From assembly GCA_947588785.1 (NCBI GenBank), contig CANPZN010000008.1, positions 1 to 44,291 on the forward strand: a stretch of 44,291 nucleotides of DNA, written 5' to 3'. Within the stretch, counting starts at the first letter, position 1, and each line of letters starts with the position of its first letter. This DNA comes from Candidatus Gastranaerophilales bacterium (lineage in GTDB: Bacteria; Cyanobacteriota; Vampirovibrionia; Gastranaerophilales; Gastranaerophilaceae). Position numbers and translations under genes: made by a program. Below are positions 27,679 to 34,830 of the stretch, piece after piece. Below the pieces are notes generated by a model. That model did not search any database, was not told where the DNA came from, and worked only from the letters and a program-made list of their open reading frames with translations.

Positions 27679-27982
27679 AAGATGGTATGATCATGATCCT
27701 GTTTTATTGGAAGTTATTAATTTACTTCAAAATTATCAGGAAGAATTAAAAGCTCAGGCTGAGATTTTTTTATCAGAAATTGAAAAACAAGTATCTAAAG
27801 AAGCTATTGATAAATTTTATGAAATGGTAAGACCAAAAGTCTGTAACAGATGGTATGATAAAGATCCTATTATTTCAAAAACCGTTGAACTTTTAAGAGT
27901 CGTTCCGCCTGATCGTCAAAAAGATACTGCTCAAAAGTTTTTAAAAGCTCTTGAAGATATGGGAGTTTACAAAAAAGTTTAA
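27662..27982 (+). CDS. Small protein with a duplicated RWYDxDP motif
   Basis: The 106-residue protein starts with GTG at 27662 after AAGGAA and overlaps murA, so it is translated with it. It carries two copies of one motif: YKRWYDHDPVLLEVINLLQ (about 5-23) and CNRWYDKDPIISKTVELLR (about 61-79). Each is followed by a charged helix. No signal peptide or membrane segment. I do not recognise the family with confidence. Coupling to murA hints at a link to wall synthesis or growth, but this is inference. Confidence 0.75.
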   Translation: MNHNYKRWYDHDPVLLEVINLLQNYQEELKAQAEIFLSEIEKQVSKEAIDKFYEMVRPKVCNRWYDKDPIISKTVELLRVVPPDRQKDTAQKFLKALEDMGVYKKV

Positions 27983-28168
27983 TCTAACACTTTTTACTTT
28001 ACTCATTATTTTTTTGATATTTGATCCGGCTGAATTGAAAGCATATTTTGTTTTATTTTTTAATCGGCAATTTTGCTTATTGGCAGGAAATGTTTAACTT
28101 ATTTAATATTTGTCTTGAAATTCCTTTCGTTCATGCCAGTCTGCCTTCAGTTGTATGAAATTTCCTTA

Positions 28169-28198
28169 ATCCAATTTTAAACCGGCTCTATTGGCACC
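28169..28198. repeat. Short repeat unit CCGGCTCTATTG, copy 1
   Basis: AATCCAATTTTAAACCGGCT continues into CTATTGGCACC. It is nearly identical to 34785-34814 (AATCCAACTTTTAACCGGCT then CTATTGCACC). It lies 14 bases 3' of the SLH gene (minus strand). It may be a module of the dispersed repeat's variable middle or a second repeat family. The rest of the 230-base gap 27983-28212 holds nothing I can name. Confidence 0.6.
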
Positions 28199-28212
28199 TT
28201 TTTGCAATCAAT

Positions 28213-29367
28213 TTAATCCAATACTTCTTGTGTTACTATATTTACTCTAATAGGTTTAAAAAGTCTTATATATAAAATCTGTCCGTCTTTTACTGTAAAT
28301 TCTCTACCTTTTATTATTGTTTTTGCAGCTTTTTTAATTTTGTTAGATTCTACAACTCCTGCTTCATATTCTGCCACAGCTAAAATTTTTGTATATAAAT
28401 TCTTATTATTAACTGCAGATAATTCAAAAATCATTTCCCCGTTTCTGACAAAATTACGACTTTCAATTGATTCTAATACTTTTCCGACAAGCACAATATC
28501 TTTTGATAATAATAAATGATGTTGATAATCTACTATATTATTAACAAATTTTGCTTGAAACATCTCTCCTGCTTTTGTGTCTTTTGTGCTTAATTGTCCG
28601 ACAATCATTATTGGCAATACTGTTCTTTCAGGTAATGTAACAACATCACCCTGACTGATTACATTTTCTATTATTATTCCTTCTGCTATTTTTGGACTTT
28701 GTTCTTCCTTTATTTTTTGTGCAAGATATGAATCAGTTTCACGTTTCATATTCGCAATAAATACTGCCATTTGTGCCCTTGTTACATATTTATCACAATC
28801 CAGATAATTTTGTCTCGGAGGTTCTTTGGCTATTACATTTATTACTTCTGCTTTTCCCGCAGTTACCTTAAACCAATCGGGAATATCTTCAAAATCCATA
28901 TATGTATTTTGCAATGTCATTATTGCATCTTTTTTTGAAATTTGCTCTGTTTTTAATATATTTACCAAAAATGTTATTACATCGCTTCTTGTAACATAAT
29001 CATTCGGATAAAATTTACCATCCGAGGACGGTTTTAATATATCCAAATTCAATGCCTGTTGAACATATTTATATGCCCAATGATTTACATCTAAATCATC
29101 AAATGTATATATAGTTTCTATCGGTAAGTTTTCTTGTGCCAGTGCTTTTATAAGAATAACGGCATATTCTGCCCTGGTTACCAATTCGTTTGGTCTATAT
29201 GTGTTATCAGCATAGCCTGAAATTATTTTCTCATTTGTTAATTTATCTATTTCTCGATATGCCCAAAAACCTTGCGGAACATCATCAAAATTCATTGCAG
29301 ATGATGTTTGTATATAACTTACAAGCATTATACTTAATATTATTGTTTTTGTGATAATCTTCTTCAT
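28213..29367 (-). CDS. SLH-domain surface/envelope protein
   Basis: The 384-residue protein has a signal peptide (ending SSAM near residue 25) and three S-layer-homology units. The first is NFDDVPQGFWAYREIDKLTN with ISGYADNTYRPNELVTRAEY. The second is FDDLDVNHWAYKYVQQALNL with FYPNDYVTRSD. The third is degenerate and ends at KYVTRAQMAVFIANM. The C-terminal 180 residues form a beta-rich domain with VTLPERTVLPIMIVGQLSTK. SLH units bind wall polymer in Gram-positives and peptidoglycan in cyanobacterial outer-membrane proteins; this one lacks an obvious porin barrel. It is transcribed alone, divergent from 29510. Confidence 0.9.
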   Translation of the reverse strand: MKKIITKTIILSIMLVSYIQTSSAMNFDDVPQGFWAYREIDKLTNEKIISGYADNTYRPNELVTRAEYAVILIKALAQENLPIETIYTFDDLDVNHWAYKYVQQALNLDILKPSSDGKFYPNDYVTRSDVITFLVNILKTEQISKKDAIMTLQNTYMDFEDIPDWFKVTAGKAEVINVIAKEPPRQNYLDCDKYVTRAQMAVFIANMKRETDSYLAQKIKEEQSPKIAEGIIIENVISQGDVVTLPERTVLPIMIVGQLSTKDTKAGEMFQAKFVNNIVDYQHHLLLSKDIVLVGKVLESIESRNFVRNGEMIFELSAVNNKNLYTKILAVAEYEAGVVESNKIKKAAKTIIKGREFTVKDGQILYIRLFKPIRVNIVTQEVLD

Positions 29368-29449
29368 ATTTTTATTTTATCAAAATAAAATTTAAAAAAA
29401 ATATTTAATAGCAAATTTTTTTTATTTCATGTTTTGTACTATTGCTGAG

Positions 29450-29478
29450 TTGAAAAATTTTTAAAAATAATATATAAT
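29450..29478 (+). promoter_or_regulatory. Strong sigma-70-type promoter for the small gene at 29510
   Basis: TTGAAA (29450-29455) and TATAAT (29473-29478) are exactly 17 bases apart. The GTG start is 31 bases after the -10 box and has AAGGAGAG (29496-29503) as its ribosome site. This is one of the best promoters in the window. Confidence 0.75.
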
Positions 29479-29509
29479 AGAGAACCGATATTAAGAAGGA
29501 GAGAAGTAA

Positions 29510-29866
29510 GTGGTTGATAACAGATCAGCCGGCATTATCGGTGGTATTAGCGGAGGTATAAACTTCAAAAGCGGAGATATCTCCGGTACTGCAGCAAAAA
29601 CCGCAGACGATAGAGCCAGTCAAGGAACTGAATATTTTCTTCAGGATGGTGAAGATCAACAAAATACTCAAAATCCTCAGTTTGAGGATAGAAGTATGCA
29701 GCTTCGTGCTTCTTTAAATTCTCTTGCCCTCTTAAATGTTGTTTCCGTTCTCCAGAATAAACGTAAAAATCTTCTTATTGAAGAAGATGATATTTCTGAA
29801 AAAATAAAATCTGATCGTGTTGAAAAAATTAAATCTAATAATAAAAACGATCAAAAAAAGAAATAA
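29510..29866 (+). CDS. Hypothetical small polar protein
   Basis: The 118-residue protein starts with GTG at 29510 behind a very good Shine-Dalgarno. The N-terminus is Gly/Ser rich (IIGGISGGINFKSGDISG). The middle is rich in Gln and Asp and contains a Leu-rich helix (LRASLNSLALLNVVSVLQNK). The tail is a Lys/Asn run ending NNKNDQKKK. No signal peptide or membrane helix. The INFKSG segment may relate to the N-terminal F-x-G motif of its neighbours. The good promoter and ribosome site suggest strong expression. Unknown family. Confidence 0.7.
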   Translation: MVDNRSAGIIGGISGGINFKSGDISGTAAKTADDRASQGTEYFLQDGEDQQNTQNPQFEDRSMQLRASLNSLALLNVVSVLQNKRKNLLIEEDDISEKIKSDRVEKIKSNNKNDQKKK

Positions 29867-29868
29867 AA

Positions 29869-29940
29869 TTTAATCTAGTGTCTAAGCCTTGTGCTTGCTC
29901 TCTTTAAATTTGCTGCCTTAGGGCTTTCGCTTGCTTATAA
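29869..29940 (+). repeat. Dispersed repeat, A-end copy between convergent genes
   Basis: TTTAATCTAGTGTCTAAGCC is followed by TTGTGCTTGCTC and a shared TTTGCTGCCTTAGGG tract (compare GTTTGCC and TTTGCTG in copy 1). There is no B end. It fills the gap between the convergent genes at 29866 and 29946. It runs B to A along the minus-strand gene. Confidence 0.75.
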
Positions 29941-29945
29941 AATTA

Positions 29946-31694
29946 TTACACAATAGTTTTTAATTCTTTAAAAACTTCCGGAATATTTTTTTCAGAAATT
30001 ACAGAGTTTGATTTTTGTTGTTCCAGTGCCTTTGCTTGTGCAACTTTTTTTTCTGTTACCTTTCTATTGTATTTCGGCAGAAGAAATCCTAACATAATTA
30101 TTGAAAATGCTATATCTGCAACTCTGCATATATTTCTCAAATTGCGTACTTTTGTACCTGATACTTCCGCTGCTGTTTTTAATTCCGTATTTTTAACCCA
30201 ATTACCCAATTGTTTCACACGATATTGTCCTTGTTGTAATACCTGTGTAAATTTAGATGAACCTAATTCCACTATTGGTTTTTGTACTTCTTTGCTTCTA
30301 TTTAACAAAATAACATTTTCACCTGTTATTTTAGCTCCCTTTTTTGTTTTTGATAATGCTTCTATTGCAGATGCGGCAGCTTTTTTTACATAATCTCCCA
30401 GAAAATATAACCCCGCAAATGATGCTATATCTCTTACAGTTGTTTCTCTTAATTCATTAGTATCTTCAGCACCCATCATTCTGCTTGCAAATGTTGAAGC
30501 TGCTATCCATCGGCATTGATCTAATGACGGAAATATCCCTGAAAATTGGAACATTCCTAATGACGGTTTTTTCATCATTGATGCACCGGCTAAACCATAC
30601 ATGCCTGCTGCCGCAAGAAGTTTTTTTACTTTAAATTCTTTTTTTTGTTTCTCATCCATTTTCTGGGTTGTATCTTGTTTCCCAAATTCTTTATATATTG
30701 GTGCTCCTTCTGCATTGAATTGTTTTCTTGTTATTGATCTGTTTATTGTTTGAACACTCATTGCTATCGCAATTACTATCCCAAGACCTATTAAACTCTT
30801 TTGATTTACAAACTTTTTTAAACCTTTTGCATAATTATCTATTGATTGTGATATTTTTGCATTATCACCGCCGTTTTTTATTACATTATTTTTTACTGTT
30901 TCAAATTTAGTACCTAAATCTGCTATATCTCTTATTGTTTCTTCCAAATTTGACTGCTTTTGACCGTTAAATCTCAGTATATTTTCTGCTTTTGTTAAAT
31001 TTGCAATTCCTTCACGAGCTTCTTTTAACAATGTTTTTTTATCTGCTTTTTTATCAGTTATTGCTATTGTTATTTTTTCAATAGCTTCTTTAAATTCCGG
31101 CTTTTCTGAATTTTGGGCATAACTTACCCAATTTTTTCCGTCTAAACCTTCTATTGATGATAATGCATTCTTTACATAATCTTTTACCGTATTTTCAGCT
31201 CCGGAACTCTGTGATTGTTTATATATTTCACTAAGTTTATTTATTGAATCACTATTTGCCCAAGAACTAACTACATTTGTACCTTTTATTTCTTTTGATT
31301 TCGGTAATAATTTTGCTATTCCTTTTACTACCAATCCGGGCATCAAGCAATTTACAAATAAACCTGAAAATTCTCTTCGGCAAGTTTCAAATGCCGCTGC
31401 TAATCCTGTCCCTAAATCAACAACTGTTCTCGGAATATTTGTTGATACCGTATCTACAAATGATACTTGTATCATTGCATTTTTATCCAATATTTTAAAT
31501 AGTTTATCCAAAACATTAAATGCTGTATCTGCTCCACCATTAAATGTTGGTGTATTTAATCCAGTGTTGCAACCGTAAAGTTGCTCACCATCTTTTTTAT
31601 AATCACTTCTTTTTATCGAACTATTATTTCTGCTATTATTTCTATAATCTTGATTACACGCAAAAATTTTTCTATCTACATTTACTATCTTCAC
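29946..31694 (-). CDS. Uncharacterised protein with hydrophobic segments and an N-terminal FNG motif
   Basis: The protein has 582 residues. The N-terminal 45 are polar and variable and contain an A-end repeat read as GEQLYGCNTGLN at about 36-47. TPTFNGGADTAFNVLDKLFK follows. Later come a Gly-rich LVVKGIAKLLPKSKEIKGTN, a long charged helix region, a hydrophobic segment (SLIGLGIVIAIAMSVQTINR), and further semi-hydrophobic helices (LLAAAGMYGLAGASMMKK; IAFSIIMLGFLLPKYN). It may be membrane-associated, though no signal peptide is present. I do not know the family. It shares its N-terminal plan with the two neighbouring proteins at 31997 and 33410. Confidence 0.7.
   Translation of the reverse strand: MKIVNVDRKIFACNQDYRNNSRNNSSIKRSDYKKDGEQLYGCNTGLNTPTFNGGADTAFNVLDKLFKILDKNAMIQVSFVDTVSTNIPRTVVDLGTGLAAAFETCRREFSGLFVNCLMPGLVVKGIAKLLPKSKEIKGTNVVSSWANSDSINKLSEIYKQSQSSGAENTVKDYVKNALSSIEGLDGKNWVSYAQNSEKPEFKEAIEKITIAITDKKADKKTLLKEAREGIANLTKAENILRFNGQKQSNLEETIRDIADLGTKFETVKNNVIKNGGDNAKISQSIDNYAKGLKKFVNQKSLIGLGIVIAIAMSVQTINRSITRKQFNAEGAPIYKEFGKQDTTQKMDEKQKKEFKVKKLLAAAGMYGLAGASMMKKPSLGMFQFSGIFPSLDQCRWIAASTFASRMMGAEDTNELRETTVRDIASFAGLYFLGDYVKKAAASAIEALSKTKKGAKITGENVILLNRSKEVQKPIVELGSSKFTQVLQQGQYRVKQLGNWVKNTELKTAAEVSGTKVRNLRNICRVADIAFSIIMLGFLLPKYNRKVTEKKVAQAKALEQQKSNSVISEKNIPEVFKELKTIV
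31556..31590 (+). repeat. Dispersed repeat A end inside the gene at 29946
   Basis: TTAATCCAGTGTTGCAACCG with AAAGTTGCTCACC forms the usual GCAAC/GTTGC hairpin. On the gene strand it is in frame as GEQLYGCNTGLN, the same frame as in the gene at 33410. No B end is present, so only half the element is kept here. Confidence 0.85.
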
Positions 31695-31996
31695 TTTATA
31701 AGCACCTTCTTACATGTTCGACCATTTGCAATAATATCAATTTAAGGTTTAAAAACAAATTTATTTGCCATTTACTTTTATGCTTTTTTATTTAAAATTA
31801 TCATTTTTTATGAAATTTTTAATTTTTTTTATTATTTTTCGTTTTTTTTTTACATCTTTTTTCATTAAATTAATCTTTTTTTTCAAATTATATGAATTTT
31901 TTTTATAAAAAATTTCATATTTACATTTTTTAATCTTACATAACAAATTTAATTTTATTGAGTTTTTTAATCAACAAAGAGAGTATTTATTTAAAC
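31695..31996. other. T-tract-rich divergent intergenic region
   Basis: About 300 bases between divergent genes with no convincing ORF. It is extreme in composition, with many runs of 6-9 T on the + strand (A on the other) from about 31800 to 31930. Such phased A/T runs usually give curved, nucleoid-protein-binding DNA and may house promoters for both genes. I cannot fix a -35/-10 pair with confidence. Confidence 0.5.
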
Positions 31997-33361
31997 ATGA
32001 AAATTCAGCCTATTAACTATAATTATTTTAATAATTTAAGTTGTCCGAAAAAATTTTGCGATAATGAACGTAAACAAAATTTTCCTATGGTGACGAGCAT
32101 AAGCGAGCAATGCCGAGAATGTGAGAGAGAGCTGAATAACAAACAAAGTGCAGTAAAGCACTCGAGCGATAAAAAGCAAATTATTGAGCCGATAGGTGAA
32201 ATCAATGAACCTATATCCGCAGCGAAGCAAAGTATGAGAAAGGAAAATTTAAGACTGCAAGTACAAGGTTGCGACACCAGATTAAATTTAAATTCATTAG
32301 ATTCTAATTCGCTTCAATGTGCAAATAAAACTGATAGCCATTTTAAATTACCTGATTATAAATTCTATACTTTTCTTTTTGCTTCAAGTAAAAAGAGAAC
32401 TTACTCTTCTAATAATAATTTACTGAAAGAAATACCGGGTAATTTTAAAATATGTAATCTTGACGGTATAATTTGCCCGGCTTGCGGCAAAAAAATGTTA
32501 TCTGAAAAAAAATATATTGAAATATGTGAAAAATTACAGAATATCCCAAAAGATCAATATCTCAATTTCTTATATCAATACAGAGATTACATGCGACCTG
32601 TTGAAACAAGTGTTTTTGATGAAATTTTTTCAATTTCTAAATTAAAAGGTAATTCTAAAGATATCAGAACTTTACTTGTTAATTTAAGAAATACAAAATT
32701 ACCTTTGTTGCAAGAAGCTCAAATGAAACAAATTAATAAAATGTTTGCTCTGGCAAAAACTCTCCCCTCAGAAGAAAAACGTTCTTTAAATTCTAAAATT
32801 ATTAAATTGAAAAAAGAAATACATAGAAAAAATGCCTTAGCTCCTTTTCGACGAAAAGTCATGATCGACAGAATCAGTAAATTAAAAATTAAAAATCCGA
32901 GAAATTTTAAAAAACTCCAAATGATCGCTCATAATTTCCCCACCTCTACAGATATGACTTCTGCCTGGATCGTTAAATATTCAGGTCAGAACAAAAAAAA
33001 TCAAAATTGGGATTCTTACACAATCGCAACACGTTTTCTTGCTTCCTCTGTTTCTAACACTGATCATATAATGCCTTATTCATCTAACCCTAATCATGAT
33101 GATATCTCTAACTATATGGCTATGCATAATGCTTGTAATACTCAAAAAAGTGATAAATCCTTTCTTCATTGGATTAATGAAGATAAAAAAAACAGAATTA
33201 AATTCATCAAACAATACTTTTTTGATGTTTCTGAAAACATTTCAAATCATAAAATTACTGATAACAGATATAAAAATTACGTTGCATATGCAACAAACAC
33301 TATTTATATTGCCTCTCACGGTCAAATCAATCTTTTTAAAAAATATCAACATAAAATTTAA
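31997..33361 (+). CDS. HNH-motif protein, uncharacterised (possible nuclease)
   Basis: The protein has about 454 residues from the ATG at 31997 (MKIQPINYNYFNN); a TTG at 31958 would add 13. Residues 16-97 are a full in-frame copy of the dispersed repeat. A CPACGKKM segment follows at about 159. Near the C-terminus comes TDHIMPYSSNPNHDDISNYM with MHNACNTQKSD (about 354-385), which matches the DHI...N...HxxCN core of HNH endonucleases. The middle is a Lys-rich helical region. No signal peptide. A nuclease role is plausible but not shown. The stop codon lies in the A end of another repeat copy. Confidence 0.7.
   Translation: MKIQPINYNYFNNLSCPKKFCDNERKQNFPMVTSISEQCRECERELNNKQSAVKHSSDKKQIIEPIGEINEPISAAKQSMRKENLRLQVQGCDTRLNLNSLDSNSLQCANKTDSHFKLPDYKFYTFLFASSKKRTYSSNNNLLKEIPGNFKICNLDGIICPACGKKMLSEKKYIEICEKLQNIPKDQYLNFLYQYRDYMRPVETSVFDEIFSISKLKGNSKDIRTLLVNLRNTKLPLLQEAQMKQINKMFALAKTLPSEEKRSLNSKIIKLKKEIHRKNALAPFRRKVMIDRISKLKIKNPRNFKKLQMIAHNFPTSTDMTSAWIVKYSGQNKKNQNWDSYTIATRFLASSVSNTDHIMPYSSNPNHDDISNYMAMHNACNTQKSDKSFLHWINEDKKNRIKFIKQYFFDVSENISNHKITDNRYKNYVAYATNTIYIASHGQINLFKKYQHKI
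32042..32287 (-). repeat. Dispersed A/B repeat inside the HNH-motif gene (longest coding copy)
   Basis: In gene direction it starts TGTCCGAAAAAATTTTGCGA (CPKKFCDNERKQNF) and ends GGTTGCGACACCAGATTAAA (GCDTRLN). In between are about 200 bases of variable, open sequence (ECERELNNKQSAVKHSS). It is 246 bases, divisible by three, with no stop. It is oriented opposite to the other in-gene copies on the map because the host gene is on the other strand. Confidence 0.9.
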
Positions 33362-33412
33362 TCTGGTGTCACAATCCTAAAGTTGCTCAATTTAATTTAC
33401 TCGAACTTTTTA
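33356..33412 (+). repeat. Dispersed repeat remnant between convergent genes
   Basis: TTTAATCTGGTGTCACAATC is followed by CTAAAGTTGCTCAATT, an A end with a decayed hairpin. The HNH-motif gene's TAA stop lies in its first bases. The other side ends near the stop of the minus-strand gene at 33410 with a weak B-like TTATGCGATA. Confidence 0.7.
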
Positions 33413-34597
33413 TGCGATAATATTATAACTCTTTAATGATTGACTTGCAGATTGGTGTTTCGGGAACAAAGATCTTTTTTTGTTTTCTTCAGGCGGATGA
33501 TTTGGTGATGTTTTCGCTATATCAGGATCTCTTAATACGTATATTTCTTCTACTCTGTTTGATAATTTAGATGGTGATTCTTTATATAATTCTGCTGCAT
33601 AATCCATTTCAGGATCTTTTATTCCTTTTGAATTATTAATCCAAAATTCCGTTGCAAGTTTATATGCATCTTGTTCTTCTTTTACTGAAGTATACGGATC
33701 ATTATCTTTTGCATGTACGGTTTCATGTACCAAATATGCTGCTATTACTTCAGGAGCTGCATATATATATGTATTTGATACTGTTATTGTATTTTTACTA
33801 TTTTCATACTGGGCAATATTAGAAGTACCGCCCATTTTTGAGGTTTCGCCAAATCTTATTTTTACATCCGATAATTCTTGCATATATTGAGGTGTTAAAT
33901 AGTATGCTGCCATATTTAATGCTGCATTCAGGTTTTTTCTTGCTTGTTCTGCTTTTTCTTTACTTGCTTGCATTGGATTATAACAACTTAAAATATTATT
34001 TTTTGTTTCTAATATACTTCTTTTGGCTAAATCATTATTGGATTCTATTTTTAAAACACTTTCAAAAGTATTTACTGCTTTTTTATAGTCACCTTTTTGA
34101 CGTTGAACCTCACCTAATTCTGTTAATACATCTATATTTTGAGGATCTTTTTCCAGATATTTTTTATAATTTTCTTCACTTATTTCATAATTTTTTAAAT
34201 GAAATTGTACTTTTGCTATTTTTTTATATAAATCTATATTATCGGGATCTAAATTTTGTGCTTTTGTATAACTAGCCAATGCCTCTTCAAATTTATTTTC
34301 ATTTAATGCATTATCTCCTTTTTGAATTTCTTCTTTATTATTTGATGAATTACCACCTAAAAATTTAGGTGTCATTTTACAATTTTGATTTAATCTGTTG
34401 TCGCAACCGTAAAGTTGCTCACCTTTTAAAGACCCCACTCTAAAATTTCTCTGTCTTAAATTTTCCTTTCTCTCGGACAAGTAGTTCGCTTCGGGATTTG
34501 ATCTTTCGCTCAACTCCACCCTACGAAAATTTCGTTCATTTTCTTTATCGTAAAATTTTCTCGGACAGCTTATATAAGAAGAATTAATAGAGATCAT
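33410..34597 (-). CDS. TPR protein with a HExxH metallopeptidase-like motif
   Basis: The protein has 395 residues. Residues 11-70 are a composite in-frame copy of the dispersed repeat (CPRKFYDKENERNFRR to GEQLYGCDNRLN). KMTPKFLGGNSS follows. About three tetratricopeptide units (about 88-190; ALASYTKAQNLDPDNIDLYK, NYKKYLEKDPQNIDVLTELG, AVNTFESVLKIESNNDLAKR) come next. The C-terminal region has YLVHETVHAKD with HETVH at 291-295, a zinc-peptidase signature, and a following KEEQDAYKLATEFW that could supply the third ligand. TPR units often bind protein partners. No signal peptide, so its location is unclear. Protease activity is inferred only from the motif. Confidence 0.75.
   Translation of the reverse strand: MISINSSYISCPRKFYDKENERNFRRVELSERSNPEANYLSERKENLRQRNFRVGSLKGEQLYGCDNRLNQNCKMTPKFLGGNSSNNKEEIQKGDNALNENKFEEALASYTKAQNLDPDNIDLYKKIAKVQFHLKNYEISEENYKKYLEKDPQNIDVLTELGEVQRQKGDYKKAVNTFESVLKIESNNDLAKRSILETKNNILSCYNPMQASKEKAEQARKNLNAALNMAAYYLTPQYMQELSDVKIRFGETSKMGGTSNIAQYENSKNTITVSNTYIYAAPEVIAAYLVHETVHAKDNDPYTSVKEEQDAYKLATEFWINNSKGIKDPEMDYAAELYKESPSKLSNRVEEIYVLRDPDIAKTSPNHPPEENKKRSLFPKHQSASQSLKSYNIIA
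34389..34567 (+). repeat. Composite dispersed repeat inside the TPR/HExxH gene
   Basis: The A end TTTAATCTGTTGTCGCAACC with hairpin GCAACCGTAAAGTTGC starts at 34389. A first CTCGGACA ends at 34479. After a middle containing CTCCACCCTACGAAAATTTC, a second B end TTATCGTAAAATTTTCTCGGACA finishes at 34567. This looks like one element inside or beside another. The whole is in frame in the gene. Confidence 0.9.
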
Positions 34598-34756
34598 TTT
34601 TATTACCTTTTGTTTTTTCCACTTTTATTTTTTTATAAAAAATTAAGGTTAATTTAACATATTTAATGACCTTGAATAATTTAAATTGTCTTATTTGTAA
34701 AATTTTATGTAAAAATTTTACAATATTTAACCTATTACAGGAATTCTTTTTATTTA

Positions 34757-34830
34757 TTTAATCTAGTGTCGCTGTTTTGAAGCTAATCCAACTTTTAACC
34801 GGCTCTATTGCACCCTACGGAAAATTCGCT
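34757..34830 (+). repeat. Dispersed repeat copy fused with the CCGGCTCTATTG module
   Basis: TTTAATCTAGTGTCGC is followed directly by GCTGTTTTGAAG and the short module AATCCAACTTTTAACCGGCT (34785-34814), then by CACCCTACGGAAAATTCGC, which is shared with copy 1. It ends at the proS stop and has no CGGACA. It shows that the repeat's middle is mosaic. The rest of the gap 34598-34756 is plain AT-rich sequence. Confidence 0.7.
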
